NCBI RefSeq assembly: GCF_029961765.1
Contig: NZ_CP124681.1
Location: forward strand, 2,976,001-3,040,000
Direction of reading: 5' to 3'
DNA: 64,000 bases
Source of the DNA: Nocardioides sp. QY071
GTDB taxonomy: Bacteria; Actinomycetota; Actinomycetes; Propionibacteriales; Nocardioidaceae
The notes under the pieces are model-generated. The model saw nothing but the letters and a program-made list of their open reading frames with translations. It did no database searches and was not told the origin of the DNA. Position numbers and translations under genes: made by a program. Of this stretch, positions 46,467 through 56,059 are shown in pieces; the stretch's first letter is position 1, and each line of letters begins with the position of its first letter.

Positions 46467-47375
46467 GTTCGTCTTGTCTTGGGTCGGCGTGTCTTCGGAC
46501 GGCGCGTCGCTGCTCGGCGCACCCGACGGCGTACCGCTGGACGGGGTGTCCTGCTTAGTCCCCGCGGACGGGTCGTCGGTGTCGAGCCGGTCGACGAGCC
46601 AGCCGTGGTCGGTGTGGACCATCGTCACCAGGACGCGGTAGGGCGTCACGACGGTCTCCTTCTTTCCGTCACGCACCCGCTCCACGACCTGGTTGAGGAA
46701 GACCAGCGCCTCGAGCCGGGTCCGGTTGGCCCGCACCACGCCCTGCGCGACGACGCTCGCCTGGACCTTGAGCTGCTGGGCGATGCCCTGCTCCTTCACG
46801 TCCCCGATCGTCTTGAGATAGTCCTTCTCGTAGCGCGAGGTGGTGAGCGCGACCGCCTTCTTCACCTCGTCGTCGTACTTGCTGTAGTCGACGGACACGA
46901 GCTCCTGGGCGGCCTTGGCCGCGGCCTCGACGCCGTCGCGCCACTGCAGCGCGGACGCGACGACCGGGCGGCCCTTGGGCACGGCCAGGCTGCCGGCGCC
47001 GTCGGTGTCGCGCGCGGACGCCTTGTCGTCGTCGCCGATCCGGTCGACGACGAGCAGCGCGAACTCGGCGACCAGCGCGATCGTGACCAGCGCGAGCACG
47101 GCGATCAGGATCCGGGTGGTCCGCGGTCGGGCCAGGACGCCGGCACCGGCGGGCGCGTCGACGACATCGGTCCCACTGGGTCCGTCGACAGGTCCGTCGA
47201 CGGGTCCGTCGACGGGTCCGTCGACGGGTCCGTCGACGGGCGTGTCGGCCGCGTCGGGGGTGTCGTTCGTGTCGTCGGCGGCCGAACGCGTGGCTCCGGC
47301 CTGACCGGCGATCCGGCGCGGCCGTGGCGTCTGGCCGCGCGAGCTGGCGGGCTTGCGGGGGGTGGGGCGGCTCAT
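46464..47375 (-). CDS. Mce-associated membrane protein with VDGP repeat
   Basis: 303 residues: disordered N-terminus with five VDGP units (about residues 47-66), one transmembrane helix (TRILIAVLALVTIALVAEFALLVVDR), then an Mce-associated extracytoplasmic domain (VDYSKYDDEVKKAVALTTSRYEKDYLKTI) and a Ser/Pro/Asp-rich tail. Such Mas proteins stabilise Mce complexes. Last gene of the mce4 operon, 22 bases after the other Mas gene; stop codon lies in a KstR box. Confidence 0.85.
   Translation of the reverse strand: MSRPTPRKPASSRGQTPRPRRIAGQAGATRSAADDTNDTPDAADTPVDGPVDGPVDGPVDGPVDGPSGTDVVDAPAGAGVLARPRTTRILIAVLALVTIALVAEFALLVVDRIGDDDKASARDTDGAGSLAVPKGRPVVASALQWRDGVEAAAKAAQELVSVDYSKYDDEVKKAVALTTSRYEKDYLKTIGDVKEQGIAQQLKVQASVVAQGVVRANRTRLEALVFLNQVVERVRDGKKETVVTPYRVLVTMVHTDHGWLVDRLDTDDPSAGTKQDTPSSGTPSGAPSSDAPSEDTPTQDKTN
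47179..47238 (-). repeat. Five 12-base tandem repeats inside mas
   Basis: GGTCCGTCGACG (plus strand) occurs five times in a row (first copy ends in ACA), encoding VDGP. In-frame 12-base units should allow copy-number change without breaking the reading frame. Confidence 0.95.
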
Positions 47376-47397
47376 CTGTTCCTCGTCCTGCGCAGCG

Positions 47398-47988
47398 TCA
47401 GCCCAGCGCGACGTACTGGAGGTCCTTGGTCAACCAGCGACCGCCCTCCCGCACGAGCTCGAGCTGGATGCGGTAGTTGCGGGCCTCCGGCTGGAAGTTC
47501 GTCGTCTTGTTCTTCACCGTGCCGCTGGTGGCGACGATGGCCGTCGCGGTGTCCTCGTCGCCGGCGACCAGGCCGGTCCAGACGACTTCGGCGACCATGC
47601 TCGACTGTGCCTCGGTGGCGAGCTTCTCGAGATCCTTGGCGCCCTTGCTGTACTGCGACAGGAAGGTGCCGGTCGCCATCGACTTGACCGCCTCGATGGT
47701 GCGGGCCGGGTCCTGGTAGTCGAAGTTCACGAACGCGGTGACCATCTTGCTCGCCGCCTCGAGCTGCGCGGCGGTGCGCTCCTGCTCGGCGTCGTCCGCG
47801 AGCGGGACCGCCTCGACGAGGCCGCGGCCGACGTCCTGGCCCGCGCCGGGGACGACGTCGGTGCCGTTGACCTCGTTGTCGGAGGTGGTCACGTGGAGGT
47901 AGAGCAGCAGCAGAGCCACGCACCCGCACAGCACCGTGGCGGCGTAGAGGGCGATGTTGAGACGGACCCGGCTCCTGTCCACGCTCAC
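47398..47988 (-). CDS. Mce-associated membrane protein
   Basis: 196 residues with one N-terminal transmembrane helix (NIALYAATVLCGCVALLLLYLHV) and an extracytoplasmic Mas domain (FVNFDYQDPARTIEAVKSMATGTFLSQYS). GTG at 47988 chosen because it overlaps the mce4F stop (GTGA). Companion of the following Mas gene; both probably assist the Mce4 importer. Confidence 0.87.
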   Translation of the reverse strand: MSVDRSRVRLNIALYAATVLCGCVALLLLYLHVTTSDNEVNGTDVVPGAGQDVGRGLVEAVPLADDAEQERTAAQLEAASKMVTAFVNFDYQDPARTIEAVKSMATGTFLSQYSKGAKDLEKLATEAQSSMVAEVVWTGLVAGDEDTATAIVATSGTVKNKTTNFQPEARNYRIQLELVREGGRWLTKDLQYVALG

Positions 47989-49256
47989 TTGCTCGCCACC
48001 GGACCGACCAACAGCCACTTCCACGCATCCCCTCCCAGGACGGAAAGGTCCTCCGGCTGCCGCAGCTCGACCGGAGTCCCCTGGTTGTCGACCAGCCCGG
48101 GCACCTGACCGGTGGACGGGTCGTAGGTGCCACTGTAGACGCGACCGGGCGAGGCCCGGTTCTTGCGGTACGCCGGTGCGTACTTGCTGCCGCGCATCGA
48201 GTACGGCGCCCCTGCGGTGCAGCTGACGTCGGCAGGCTTCTTGTCGGTCAGGTCCTGGGTCGAGCGCCACTCGGACGGCGGGACGTAGCCCTGGGTGCAC
48301 GGCGGCACGCTGTAGTCGAACTGCAGGTTGACGTGACCCCAGCCGTCCGCGGTGCTTCCGGTCGGGCCGCCGGAGATGAGCACGGGGTAGGTGACGAGCA
48401 GCTGCTCGATGCCGTCGAGCTCGGTGACCAGCACCTGGTCGACGGTGACCAGGTCGCCGAGGAGCACCGGCACGGTCGGCGAGAGCTCCTTGAGCAGCCG
48501 GGTCAGCGCCCTGGCGGCGCCGGGGGTCGCGCTCAGCACCGTGCGTAGGTTGCCGTCGCTGCCGCGTAGCGCCGTGGTGAGCGTGTTGAGGTCGTCGGCG
48601 AACCGGCGGATGTTCTCCTTCTGGCCCTGCTGCGTCTTCAGCACCGCGAGGCCGCTGTCAAGCAGCTGGATCGTCTCGTCGGTGTGGGCGTTGGCCTCGG
48701 CGATGAACGCCGAGCCGCCGTCGAGCAGCTCCTGCAGGTCGTCACCGGTGTCGGTGAACATGGTGCCGAGCTCCTTGACGACCTTCTCGAGGCTGTCCTT
48801 GTCGACGGAGTCGACGAAGCGGCTGAGGTCGACGAGCAGGTCGCCCTCGTCGACGGGCAGTGACTGGTCGTCGCCGGCGAAGGTCGAGCCGTCCTCGGCG
48901 TACGGGCCCTTCTCGTCGGGCGGCTGGAAGTCGAGGTACTGCTCGCCGACGGCCGAGAGGTTGTGCACGAACAGCCGCGAGTCCAGCGGCAGCCGGGTGT
49001 TCTCCTCCAGGTCGAGGGTCAGGTCGACCCCCTTCTCGGTGGTGTCCATCTTCGCGACGCGCCCGATCTTCACACCGCGGTAGGTCACCTCGCTGCCCTC
49101 GAACAGGCCGCCGGAGCCGGGCAGGCTGGCGGTGACGGTGATCCCCCGGCCGGTGATCCGGTCGATGATGCCGAGATAGCTGGCGGCGATGTAGGTGATG
49201 CCGACGGCGCTGAGGACGACGAACGCCATCAGCCGGATCCGGACGCCCCTGGTCAT
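47985..49256 (-). CDS. mce4F: Mce4F-type substrate-binding protein
   Basis: 423 residues: N-terminal membrane anchor (IRLMAFVVLSAVGITYIAASYLG), MlaD/Mce domain (about 35-115; VTASLPGSGGLFEGSEVTYRGVKIGRV), a long helical middle and a C-terminal region with several Pro and Cys (PPCTQGYVPPSEW, VSCTAG). Last of the six Mce proteins. ATG overlaps the mce4E stop (ATGA). Confidence 0.88.
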   Translation of the reverse strand: MTRGVRIRLMAFVVLSAVGITYIAASYLGIIDRITGRGITVTASLPGSGGLFEGSEVTYRGVKIGRVAKMDTTEKGVDLTLDLEENTRLPLDSRLFVHNLSAVGEQYLDFQPPDEKGPYAEDGSTFAGDDQSLPVDEGDLLVDLSRFVDSVDKDSLEKVVKELGTMFTDTGDDLQELLDGGSAFIAEANAHTDETIQLLDSGLAVLKTQQGQKENIRRFADDLNTLTTALRGSDGNLRTVLSATPGAARALTRLLKELSPTVPVLLGDLVTVDQVLVTELDGIEQLLVTYPVLISGGPTGSTADGWGHVNLQFDYSVPPCTQGYVPPSEWRSTQDLTDKKPADVSCTAGAPYSMRGSKYAPAYRKNRASPGRVYSGTYDPSTGQVPGLVDNQGTPVELRQPEDLSVLGGDAWKWLLVGPVASK

Positions 49257-50593
49257 GCCAGTCCCCCGCCCAGCAGGTTCTCCGGCGAGGTCTGGTACGA
49301 CGACCGTTGGGCTCCGGTGAGACCCTTGAGCAGTCCGCCGAGCAGGCCGTCGGGGCCGAGGACTCCGTTGGAGCCGGTGAGCAACCCGCCCAGGTCGAGG
49401 TTCGGCAGCGAGGTCAGCAGCTTGCAGACGGGGCTGCCGCTGATCTTCGGGTCCTGGCACTTGGTCTGCAGGTCCTGGAGCAGGTTGACGTCGCTGAGCA
49501 CCTTGAGGCAGGACACGCTGGTCAGGCTGCCGCTCTTGAGGCACTTGCTGACCGAGTCGAGGACCTCGCCGAGGTCGGGCAGCTCGACCTCGGGCAGGCC
49601 GAGCGTCTTGTAGAGGTTCTCGAGGTTGAGGTCGGCGCGGATGATCGTGTCGGCGTAGTCACCCTGGACGATGTTGTTGGCCGCCTGCGGGAACGGGAAG
49701 CTGACCAGCAGGTTGAGGCCGGGCGCAAGCTGCTCGTCGGCCTCGGTGAGCCGGCGCAGGATCGGGCTGAGGTCGGCGAGGATCTTGAGCACGTCCTCCT
49801 TGCTGGCGTTGATCACGCGGGTGCCGACCTTGCCGAGGTTGTCGAGCGAGCCGAGCATCGCGATCAGCTCGTCGTGCTGGGCGGCCAGCACGTCGACGGC
49901 GGGCCCGACGGCGTCGAGCGCGTCGCCGATCGTCTTCTTCTCGGCGTTCAGCGTCGAGGTGAGGTTGTTGAGCGACTCGAGCGCCGAGATGATGTCGAGC
50001 TTCTGCTGGTCGATGGTCCCGACCACCGAGTCCAGCGAGGACAGCAGGGCCCGCAGGCGGTCCTCGCGCCCGGACATGACCAGGTTGGCCTCCTTGGTGA
50101 TCGTGCCGAGCTGCGCGACGCCGCCACCGCTGAGCAGGAAGGACAGCGCGCCGAGCACCTCCTCGACCTCCGGGTTGCGGCCGGTCTTGGCCAGGGCGAT
50201 CTCGTCGCCCTGGCCGAGGCGCCCGCTCGGCGCCTCCTGCTGGGGTGCCTGCAGCGAGACGTACTTCTCGCCGAGCAGCGAGACCTGGCGGATGTCGGCG
50301 ATCGAGTTGTCCGGCAGCTCGACGTCCTTGCGCACCCGCAGGGTGACCTTGGCGTTCCAGCCGGACCGCTCGACCTGGGTCACCTCGCCGACGACCACGT
50401 CGTCGACCATGACGGGCGAGCGCGGGACCACGTTGAGCACGTCGTGGAAGTACGCCGTGACCTCGAACGCGTCGTCGGCGTCGACCGGGTGACCGGGCAG
50501 CGGCAGGTCGTAGGCGCCGTCGAAGCTGCTGCAGCCGGTGAGCAGGGCGGTGCCGAGCAGCAGCGCGAGGACGCGGCGGAGGGTGCCGTTCAC
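49253..50593 (-). CDS. mce4E: Mce4E-type lipoprotein
   Basis: 446 residues. Signal peptide with lipobox LLTGC (Cys at about residue 21) marks it as the lipid-anchored Mce protein (LprN position). The Mce domain follows (VTAYFHDVLNVVPRSPVMVDDVVVGEV). C-terminus is Leu/Gly-rich (LGGLLTGSNGVLGPDGLLGGLLKG). GTG overlaps the mce4D stop (GTGA). Confidence 0.9.
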   Translation of the reverse strand: MNGTLRRVLALLLGTALLTGCSSFDGAYDLPLPGHPVDADDAFEVTAYFHDVLNVVPRSPVMVDDVVVGEVTQVERSGWNAKVTLRVRKDVELPDNSIADIRQVSLLGEKYVSLQAPQQEAPSGRLGQGDEIALAKTGRNPEVEEVLGALSFLLSGGGVAQLGTITKEANLVMSGREDRLRALLSSLDSVVGTIDQQKLDIISALESLNNLTSTLNAEKKTIGDALDAVGPAVDVLAAQHDELIAMLGSLDNLGKVGTRVINASKEDVLKILADLSPILRRLTEADEQLAPGLNLLVSFPFPQAANNIVQGDYADTIIRADLNLENLYKTLGLPEVELPDLGEVLDSVSKCLKSGSLTSVSCLKVLSDVNLLQDLQTKCQDPKISGSPVCKLLTSLPNLDLGGLLTGSNGVLGPDGLLGGLLKGLTGAQRSSYQTSPENLLGGGLA

Positions 50594-51828
50594 GAGCCAC
50601 CTCCCAGCAGGTTCTGGACGGACGCGTCGTCGCCGGTCGAGTAGGACACGTCGGAGATCTCCGGCACCTGGATGCCCTTCTTCGAGGCGGCCTGCTTCGG
50701 CAGGTACTGCTTGTATCCGGGCGGCAGCCACGGCAGCTGGGTCACGATCGGCTCGATGAGCTTCTCGATCAGCTCGCAGGCGGTGTCCTTGAGCGCCGGC
50801 GGCATCGCCGGGTGCTGCTGGATGAGGCCGCAGATGAAGCCGTCGGCGTCCCACACGTTGCCGCCGATGGCGAAGCGGGAGTTCTGGCTGTCGCTGACGT
50901 GGTCGAAGCCCATCGCCAGGTTGCCCATCGCGACCGGCGCCACCTCGACGGCGGTCTGGATGTTGTCCTTCTCCGAGGCGATGGTGCTCATCACGTCGGT
51001 GAGCTTCGCGATGTCGGCGACGAATGCGTCGCGGTTGTTCTTGACGAAGCCCTTGACGCTGCCGACCGCCTTGGCGACGGCGGCGACGGCCTTCTGCAGC
51101 TCGTCGCTCTCGTCGGCCAGCATCGCCGAGACGCCGGTGAGGTCCTGCATGAAGCCCCGGACCAGCGAGTCGTTCTGGGCGAGCGTGCTGGTGAACTTCG
51201 CGAGCTGGGTGACCGACTCGAACAGCGGACCGGCGCCGTCACCGAAGGTCTTCGCCGCGTCGGCGAGGTCCTGGATCATCTGGTTGCCCTTGGCGCCCTG
51301 GCCGCTGAACGCCTTGTTACCGGCCTCCAGCAGGTGGTCGAGGGTGCCGTCGGCGTTGACGCCGTTGGGGCCGAGTGCGCGGGTCAGCGCCTGCAGGCTG
51401 CCGTAGATGCGGTCGAGCTCGACCGGCACGGCCGTCTCGGGCAGCGCGATGTCGGCGCCGTCGGCCATCACGTCGCCGCCCTGGAAGACCGGGGTGAGCT
51501 GGACGAAGCGGTCCGCGACCAGGGTGGGCGTGACGATGACGGCCTGCGCCTTAGCCGGGACCTCGTACGACGCGTCGTACTCCATCTCGACGCGGACCGA
51601 GTTGCCCTCGGGGATCACGGCGGTCACCTTGCCGACGTTGACGCCGAGGATCCGCACGTCGGTGCCCTTGTAGACGCTGACCGCGCGCGGGAAGTGCGCG
51701 GTCACGGTCTTCGTCTCGGCGGGCGAACGGACCAGGTTGATCGTCACGGCGAGCAGCAGCACGACGGCGACGAGAGCGATCACGCGCCGGTCGATGCGCT
51801 TGAGGACGGTGGACACCATGGCGATCAC
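50590..51828 (-). CDS. mce4D: Mce4D-type protein
   Basis: 412 residues: membrane anchor RVIALVAVVLLLAVTINLV, Mce domain KTVTAHFPRAVSVYKGTDVRILGVNVGKV, helical tail, and C-terminal PWLPPGYKQYLPKQAASKKG. GTG start overlaps the mce4C stop (GTGA). A component of the hexameric Mce tunnel. Confidence 0.9.
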   Translation of the reverse strand: MIAMVSTVLKRIDRRVIALVAVVLLLAVTINLVRSPAETKTVTAHFPRAVSVYKGTDVRILGVNVGKVTAVIPEGNSVRVEMEYDASYEVPAKAQAVIVTPTLVADRFVQLTPVFQGGDVMADGADIALPETAVPVELDRIYGSLQALTRALGPNGVNADGTLDHLLEAGNKAFSGQGAKGNQMIQDLADAAKTFGDGAGPLFESVTQLAKFTSTLAQNDSLVRGFMQDLTGVSAMLADESDELQKAVAAVAKAVGSVKGFVKNNRDAFVADIAKLTDVMSTIASEKDNIQTAVEVAPVAMGNLAMGFDHVSDSQNSRFAIGGNVWDADGFICGLIQQHPAMPPALKDTACELIEKLIEPIVTQLPWLPPGYKQYLPKQAASKKGIQVPEISDVSYSTGDDASVQNLLGGGS

Positions 51829-52814
51829 AGCCCCGTTCCGGGGACGAACTCACCGGTCGGGATCGCGAGGACGTTCGCGGCGTACGCGTCGAACCAGGGC
51901 CCGGTGCCGATGATGTTGCTGAGGATGGACACGTAGGGACCGAGGGCGGCCAGGGTCGCCTTGAGCTTGTCCTTCTTGGAGACCAGGAAGCTCACCAGCC
52001 CGTCGACCTCCTTGAGCGCGGGGCCGATCTGCTGCTCGTTGTCCTCGACCACGCCGCGCAGCTCCTTGGCCAGCGAGCGGGCGTTGACGAGCAGTGCGTG
52101 CACCGCGTCCCTGCGCTTGGTCAGCTCCTGGAACACGAGGTCGCTGTTCTTCATCAGGTCGACGATGTCGTCGCTGCGGTCGGCGAGGACCTTCGTGACC
52201 TCCTTCGAGCTCTCGAACAGGGTCTGGATCTCGGCGTCGCGCGACGCGATGCTCCGCGAGAGCCGGGAGATGCCGTCGAAGGACGCCTGGATCTCGGGTG
52301 CGGACTCGTCGAGGGTGTCGGCCACCGTGTCCAGCGCCGTGGCGAGCTGCTGGGTGTCGATCTCCTCGGTCGTGGTGGTGAGGTCGCCGAAGACACCGAC
52401 GATGTCGTAGGCCGCCTGGGTGCGCTCCATCGGGATGGTGCCGCCCTCGGCGAGCTGCCCCTTGCCACCGGGGGTGAGGTCGAGGAACTTCTCGCCCAGC
52501 AGGTTGAGCACCTCGATCGAGGCACTGCTCTCCTTGCCGAAGTCGACGTCACCGTCGATCTCGAACTTCACCTTGACCCGGTCGCCGGCGAGCGTGACCG
52601 CGGCGACGCGGCCGACGCGGATGCCGCCGACCTGGACGATGTTGCCCTTGTGGATGCCGCTGGCGTCGCTGAACTCGGCGTAGTACGTCGTACCGCGGAA
52701 GCCCGGGAACTTGCCCAGGTTGAAAGTCGCGGCGGACACGACGGCCATCACGACCAAGGTGATGACGCCGAGGCGGAGGACGCGGGCGTCGCGGGCGCGC
52801 TGGTGCTTGTTCAT
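51825..52814 (-). CDS. mce4C: Mce4C-type protein
   Basis: 329 residues: anchor LRLGVITLVVMAVVSAATFNLG, Mce domain TTYYAEFSDASGIHKGNIVQVGGIRVGRV. ATG at 52814 overlaps the mce4B stop (ATGA) with AGGAC just upstream; a GTG four codons earlier is less likely. Shorter C-terminus than its neighbours. Confidence 0.9.
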   Translation of the reverse strand: MNKHQRARDARVLRLGVITLVVMAVVSAATFNLGKFPGFRGTTYYAEFSDASGIHKGNIVQVGGIRVGRVAAVTLAGDRVKVKFEIDGDVDFGKESSASIEVLNLLGEKFLDLTPGGKGQLAEGGTIPMERTQAAYDIVGVFGDLTTTTEEIDTQQLATALDTVADTLDESAPEIQASFDGISRLSRSIASRDAEIQTLFESSKEVTKVLADRSDDIVDLMKNSDLVFQELTKRRDAVHALLVNARSLAKELRGVVEDNEQQIGPALKEVDGLVSFLVSKKDKLKATLAALGPYVSILSNIIGTGPWFDAYAANVLAIPTGEFVPGTGL

Positions 52815-53902
52815 CGGTCCTGACACCTCGGCGCCTTGGACTTGAAGGAGAAGTTGGTGATGTAGTCCTCGATCTCCTTGAGGATCGGCAGGTCCTTGAT
52901 GATCGGCAGCCGGATCCGGGCGGAGACGCCGCAGACGTAGTACTGGTACCAGGAGCCGTAGGTACCGGTGCGGGTCTGGTCGGTCATCATCTCCGGCATC
53001 CGGTCGAGGAGGCTGGCCAGGTTGTCCCGGTTCTCCTTCTTGTTGAGCAGCTTGGCCAGGTCGCGCAGCGCGGCGATGTCCTCCTTGACCAGGGGCCGGC
53101 CGCGGCGCAGCAGGTCGGCCACGGCGACCGTCAGCTCGGAGATGTTGTCGAGCGAGGAGCCGATCGTGTCGCGGTCCCTGGCGAGGTCGGTCATCCAGTC
53201 CTTGAGGGAGACGATGAGCGAGCTCAGCTGCTGGTGCCGGTCGTCGACCGTCTTCAGGGTCTGGGTGAGGTTCGTGATCACGTCACCGACCAGCTGGTCA
53301 CGGTCGGCGAGGGTCGAGGTCAGCGACGCGGTGTGGTCGAGCAGGCTCTTGACCGTGCCTCCCTCGCCCTGGAGCACCTGGACCAGGTTCATGCTCAGCT
53401 CGTTGACCTGGTCGGGCGTGAGCGCCGCGAACAGCGGCTTGAAGCCGTCGAAGAGCACGGTGAGGTCGAGCGCCGGCTCGGTGTTGCGCACCGGGATGGT
53501 GGCGCCGTCCGGCAGTGCCTTCGCCTCCGCGGCGCCGGTCCCCTGCTCCAGGGCCATGTAGCGGTCGCCGACCAGGTTGAGGAACCGGATCTTGGCCTCG
53601 GACGCCGTGGTCATCTTGACGCCGGAGTCGACCTTGAAGGTCACCTTGGCCATCGTGCGGTGGTAGTGCTCGACCTTCTTGACCTCGCCGACGTTGACGC
53701 CGGCGACCCGGACGTCGTCGCCCTTCTCCAGCATCGTGGCGTTGGTGAAGATCGCCTGGTACTCGTTGCGGTCGCCGAAGCCGACGTTGCCCATGATCAC
53801 GGCCAGCAGGCCGGTCACGAAGACCGACACGACGGTGAAGATGCCGAGCTTGATCGCCGCGGCCGTCGTGGCCGCGTTGCGCTGGTTCCCTCCGGGGTTC
53901 AT
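52811..53902 (-). CDS. mce4B: Mce4B-type protein
   Basis: 363 residues: anchor KLGIFTVVSVFVTGLLAVIMG, Mce domain YQAIFTNATMLEKGDDVRVAGVNVGEV, long helices, and a short C-terminal part with two Cys (YYVCGVSARIR, APRCQDR). ATG overlaps the mce4A stop (ATGA). Confidence 0.9.
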   Translation of the reverse strand: MNPGGNQRNAATTAAAIKLGIFTVVSVFVTGLLAVIMGNVGFGDRNEYQAIFTNATMLEKGDDVRVAGVNVGEVKKVEHYHRTMAKVTFKVDSGVKMTTASEAKIRFLNLVGDRYMALEQGTGAAEAKALPDGATIPVRNTEPALDLTVLFDGFKPLFAALTPDQVNELSMNLVQVLQGEGGTVKSLLDHTASLTSTLADRDQLVGDVITNLTQTLKTVDDRHQQLSSLIVSLKDWMTDLARDRDTIGSSLDNISELTVAVADLLRRGRPLVKEDIAALRDLAKLLNKKENRDNLASLLDRMPEMMTDQTRTGTYGSWYQYYVCGVSARIRLPIIKDLPILKEIEDYITNFSFKSKAPRCQDR

Positions 53903-55212
53903 CCGGCCGCCTTCCCTTCCCGGACGACCGGCCCGTAGAGCAGCGTGCCGAGGGAGCCGTACGCCGCGGGGTCGTGACCGCTCTCGCCGGCGAGCATCGC
54001 GTTGACCACGCGCTGCTCGGCCACGCTGCCGGCGTACCCGCTGTCGATGGCGGCGGGCCGGCCCAGCAGACCCTGCAGGGGCAGCGGCGAGAAGCCGCCC
54101 TTCTCGTCGATGTCGGAGCCCTGGTCGAGGGGATGCGCCGGGGCCGGGATGGTGAAGTCCGGCAGCCCGAGGCACCACGGGCCGTGCCCGACCTCGCCGT
54201 ACGACGGCAGGTCGCGCTCGTCGTAGGGCCGGAACTGCGGCTGGAAGAACTCGATGTACTGCTTGACCACGTTGCCCTCGAACGTCTTGGACAGGATCGG
54301 CGCGTAGTTGGCGGCACCGCGGATCAGGCAGGGGAACTCCGGGGAGTACTCCGCGAGCAGGTCGAGGACCGGCGCGGTCACCTGGCCCATCCGGATCAGG
54401 TTCTGCTCGTTCTCGGCGAGGAACTTCGTCGCGGTGTCGGACAGGCCAGTGAGGTCGGAGAAGAAGACGTCGAGGTCCTTGGCCTTCTCGGTGACCGTCT
54501 TGCTGGTGACCGTGACGTTGTCGAGGACGTCGAGCAGGTCGGGCGCGGCGACGTCGTACGCGTCGGCGACGTCGGCGAGCGCGACCAGGTCCTTGCGCAG
54601 CGTCGGCAGGTGGTCGTCGATCGCACCGATGTAGTCGCCGAGCTGGTCCATGGTCGCGCCGAGCTTCTCGCCGCGGCCCTCGAGCGCGGTGGCCAGGGCG
54701 TGCAGCGTGGCGTTGAGGTCGGCGGGGCGCACGGCGCGCAGCAGCGGGAACAGGTTGGCGAGCACCTGGCTCAGCTCGACGTTGGTGTCCACCCGGTCCG
54801 ACGCGATGACGTCGCCGTCCTGCAGGTGCCCGCTGGCGGCCTCGGGCCGGACCAGCGCGACGAACTTCTGGCCGAACAGCGTGGTCGGCAGGATCCGCAC
54901 GCTCACGTTGGCGGGGATCTTCTTCGCGGCGTCGTTGTCGATGGCGAGGGTGATCTCGGCCTGCTTGCCGTCCTGGTCGATCTTGTCGACCCGGCCGACC
55001 AGCACGCCGTTGATCCGCACGTCGCCGAACTTGGCCAGCTGCAGGCCGGCGCGGTCCGCCTTGACGGTGACGGTGGTCGAGCTGTCGAAGGTCTTGTTGT
55101 AGATCGCGATCGAGAGCCACACGAGCAGCGCGATCACGGTCAGGAACACGGCCCCGGCGACGAGGAGCCGGTTGTGCTCCCGGGCACTGTCGTGATGGAT
55201 GTTCACCAGCAT
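53899..55212 (-). CDS. mce4A: Mce4A-type protein
   Basis: 437 residues: anchor RLLVAGAVFLTVIALLVWLSIAIYN, Mce domain VTVKADRAGLQLAKFGDVRINGVLVGRV, helical bundle, and a C-terminal segment with Cys (FPCLIRG, PWCLGLPDF). First Mce protein of the operon, seven bases after yrbE4B. Mce4 imports sterols in mycobacteria and rhodococci; assignment to Mce4 here rests on the KstR box and steroid genes. Confidence 0.9.
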   Translation of the reverse strand: MLVNIHHDSAREHNRLLVAGAVFLTVIALLVWLSIAIYNKTFDSSTTVTVKADRAGLQLAKFGDVRINGVLVGRVDKIDQDGKQAEITLAIDNDAAKKIPANVSVRILPTTLFGQKFVALVRPEAASGHLQDGDVIASDRVDTNVELSQVLANLFPLLRAVRPADLNATLHALATALEGRGEKLGATMDQLGDYIGAIDDHLPTLRKDLVALADVADAYDVAAPDLLDVLDNVTVTSKTVTEKAKDLDVFFSDLTGLSDTATKFLAENEQNLIRMGQVTAPVLDLLAEYSPEFPCLIRGAANYAPILSKTFEGNVVKQYIEFFQPQFRPYDERDLPSYGEVGHGPWCLGLPDFTIPAPAHPLDQGSDIDEKGGFSPLPLQGLLGRPAAIDSGYAGSVAEQRVVNAMLAGESGHDPAAYGSLGTLLYGPVVREGKAAG

Positions 55213-55219
55213 CGGCGGC

Positions 55220-56059
55220 TCACCCCGTGATCCGGACGGTCGTCGTCGAGCCCCAGATGGCGAAGGTCAGGAAGAAGTCGGCCATCACGATCGTCACGAT
55301 GCTGGTGCGGATCGCCTTGCCGACCGCCCGGCCGACGCCGGCAGGCCCGCCCGAGGCGGTGTAGCCGTAGTAGCAGTGGATCAGGATCACCGCGACCGCG
55401 AGGAAAAGCAGCTTGAAGAAGGACCAGACCATGTCGATCGGCGGCAGGAACTGCAGGAAGTAGTGGTCGTAGGTGCCACCCGACTGGCCGTAGATCATGG
55501 TGACGATCAGCCTCGGCGAGAGGTACGACGCGCACAGCGCCACGATGTAGAGCGGGATGACCGCGATGAACGCCGCGACCATGCGGGTCGTGACGAGGAA
55601 CGGCAGCGACGGGATGCCCATCACCTCGAGCGCGTCGATCTCCTCGGAGATCCGCATCGCGCCCAGGCGCGCGGTGTAGCCGCAGCCCACGGTCGCGGCG
55701 AGCGCGATCGAGGACACCAGCGGTGCGACCTCGCGGGTGTTGAAGTACGCGGAGATGAAGGCGCTGAACTTCGCCACGCCGATCTGGCTCAGCGAGGCGT
55801 AGCCCTGGATGCCGACCTCGGTGCCGGCGAAGAACGCCATGAACGCGATCACGCCGACCGAGCCGAGGATCAGGCTCAGGCCGCCCGAGCCGAAGGCGAC
55901 CTCGGCCAGCGTGTTCATGATCTCGCGGGGGTAGCGCTTGACGGCCCGCGGCGCCCAGGTCAGCGCCTTGACGTAGAAGAGCAGCTGGTCGCCGTACCCC
56001 TCGAGGGTGGAGCGCCCGCTCTTGTAGCTGTTGGCGAAGAAGTCGGCGGCAGCCATCAC
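55220..56059 (-). CDS. yrbE4B: YrbE4B-type permease
   Basis: 279 residues of MlaE/YrbE permease with about five membrane segments; the EExDALEVMGI motif is EEIDALEVMGIPSLPFLV, as in ABC permeases that bind a cytoplasmic ATPase. The ATPase (MceG/MlaF-like) is not in the window. GTG overlaps the yrbE4A stop (GTGA). Confidence 0.92.
   Translation of the reverse strand: MMAAADFFANSYKSGRSTLEGYGDQLLFYVKALTWAPRAVKRYPREIMNTLAEVAFGSGGLSLILGSVGVIAFMAFFAGTEVGIQGYASLSQIGVAKFSAFISAYFNTREVAPLVSSIALAATVGCGYTARLGAMRISEEIDALEVMGIPSLPFLVTTRMVAAFIAVIPLYIVALCASYLSPRLIVTMIYGQSGGTYDHYFLQFLPPIDMVWSFFKLLFLAVAVILIHCYYGYTASGGPAGVGRAVGKAIRTSIVTIVMADFFLTFAIWGSTTTVRITG

Noticed and set aside
47179..47238. CRISPR-like repeat
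   Set aside because: Units are 12 bases without spacers and are in frame inside a gene.
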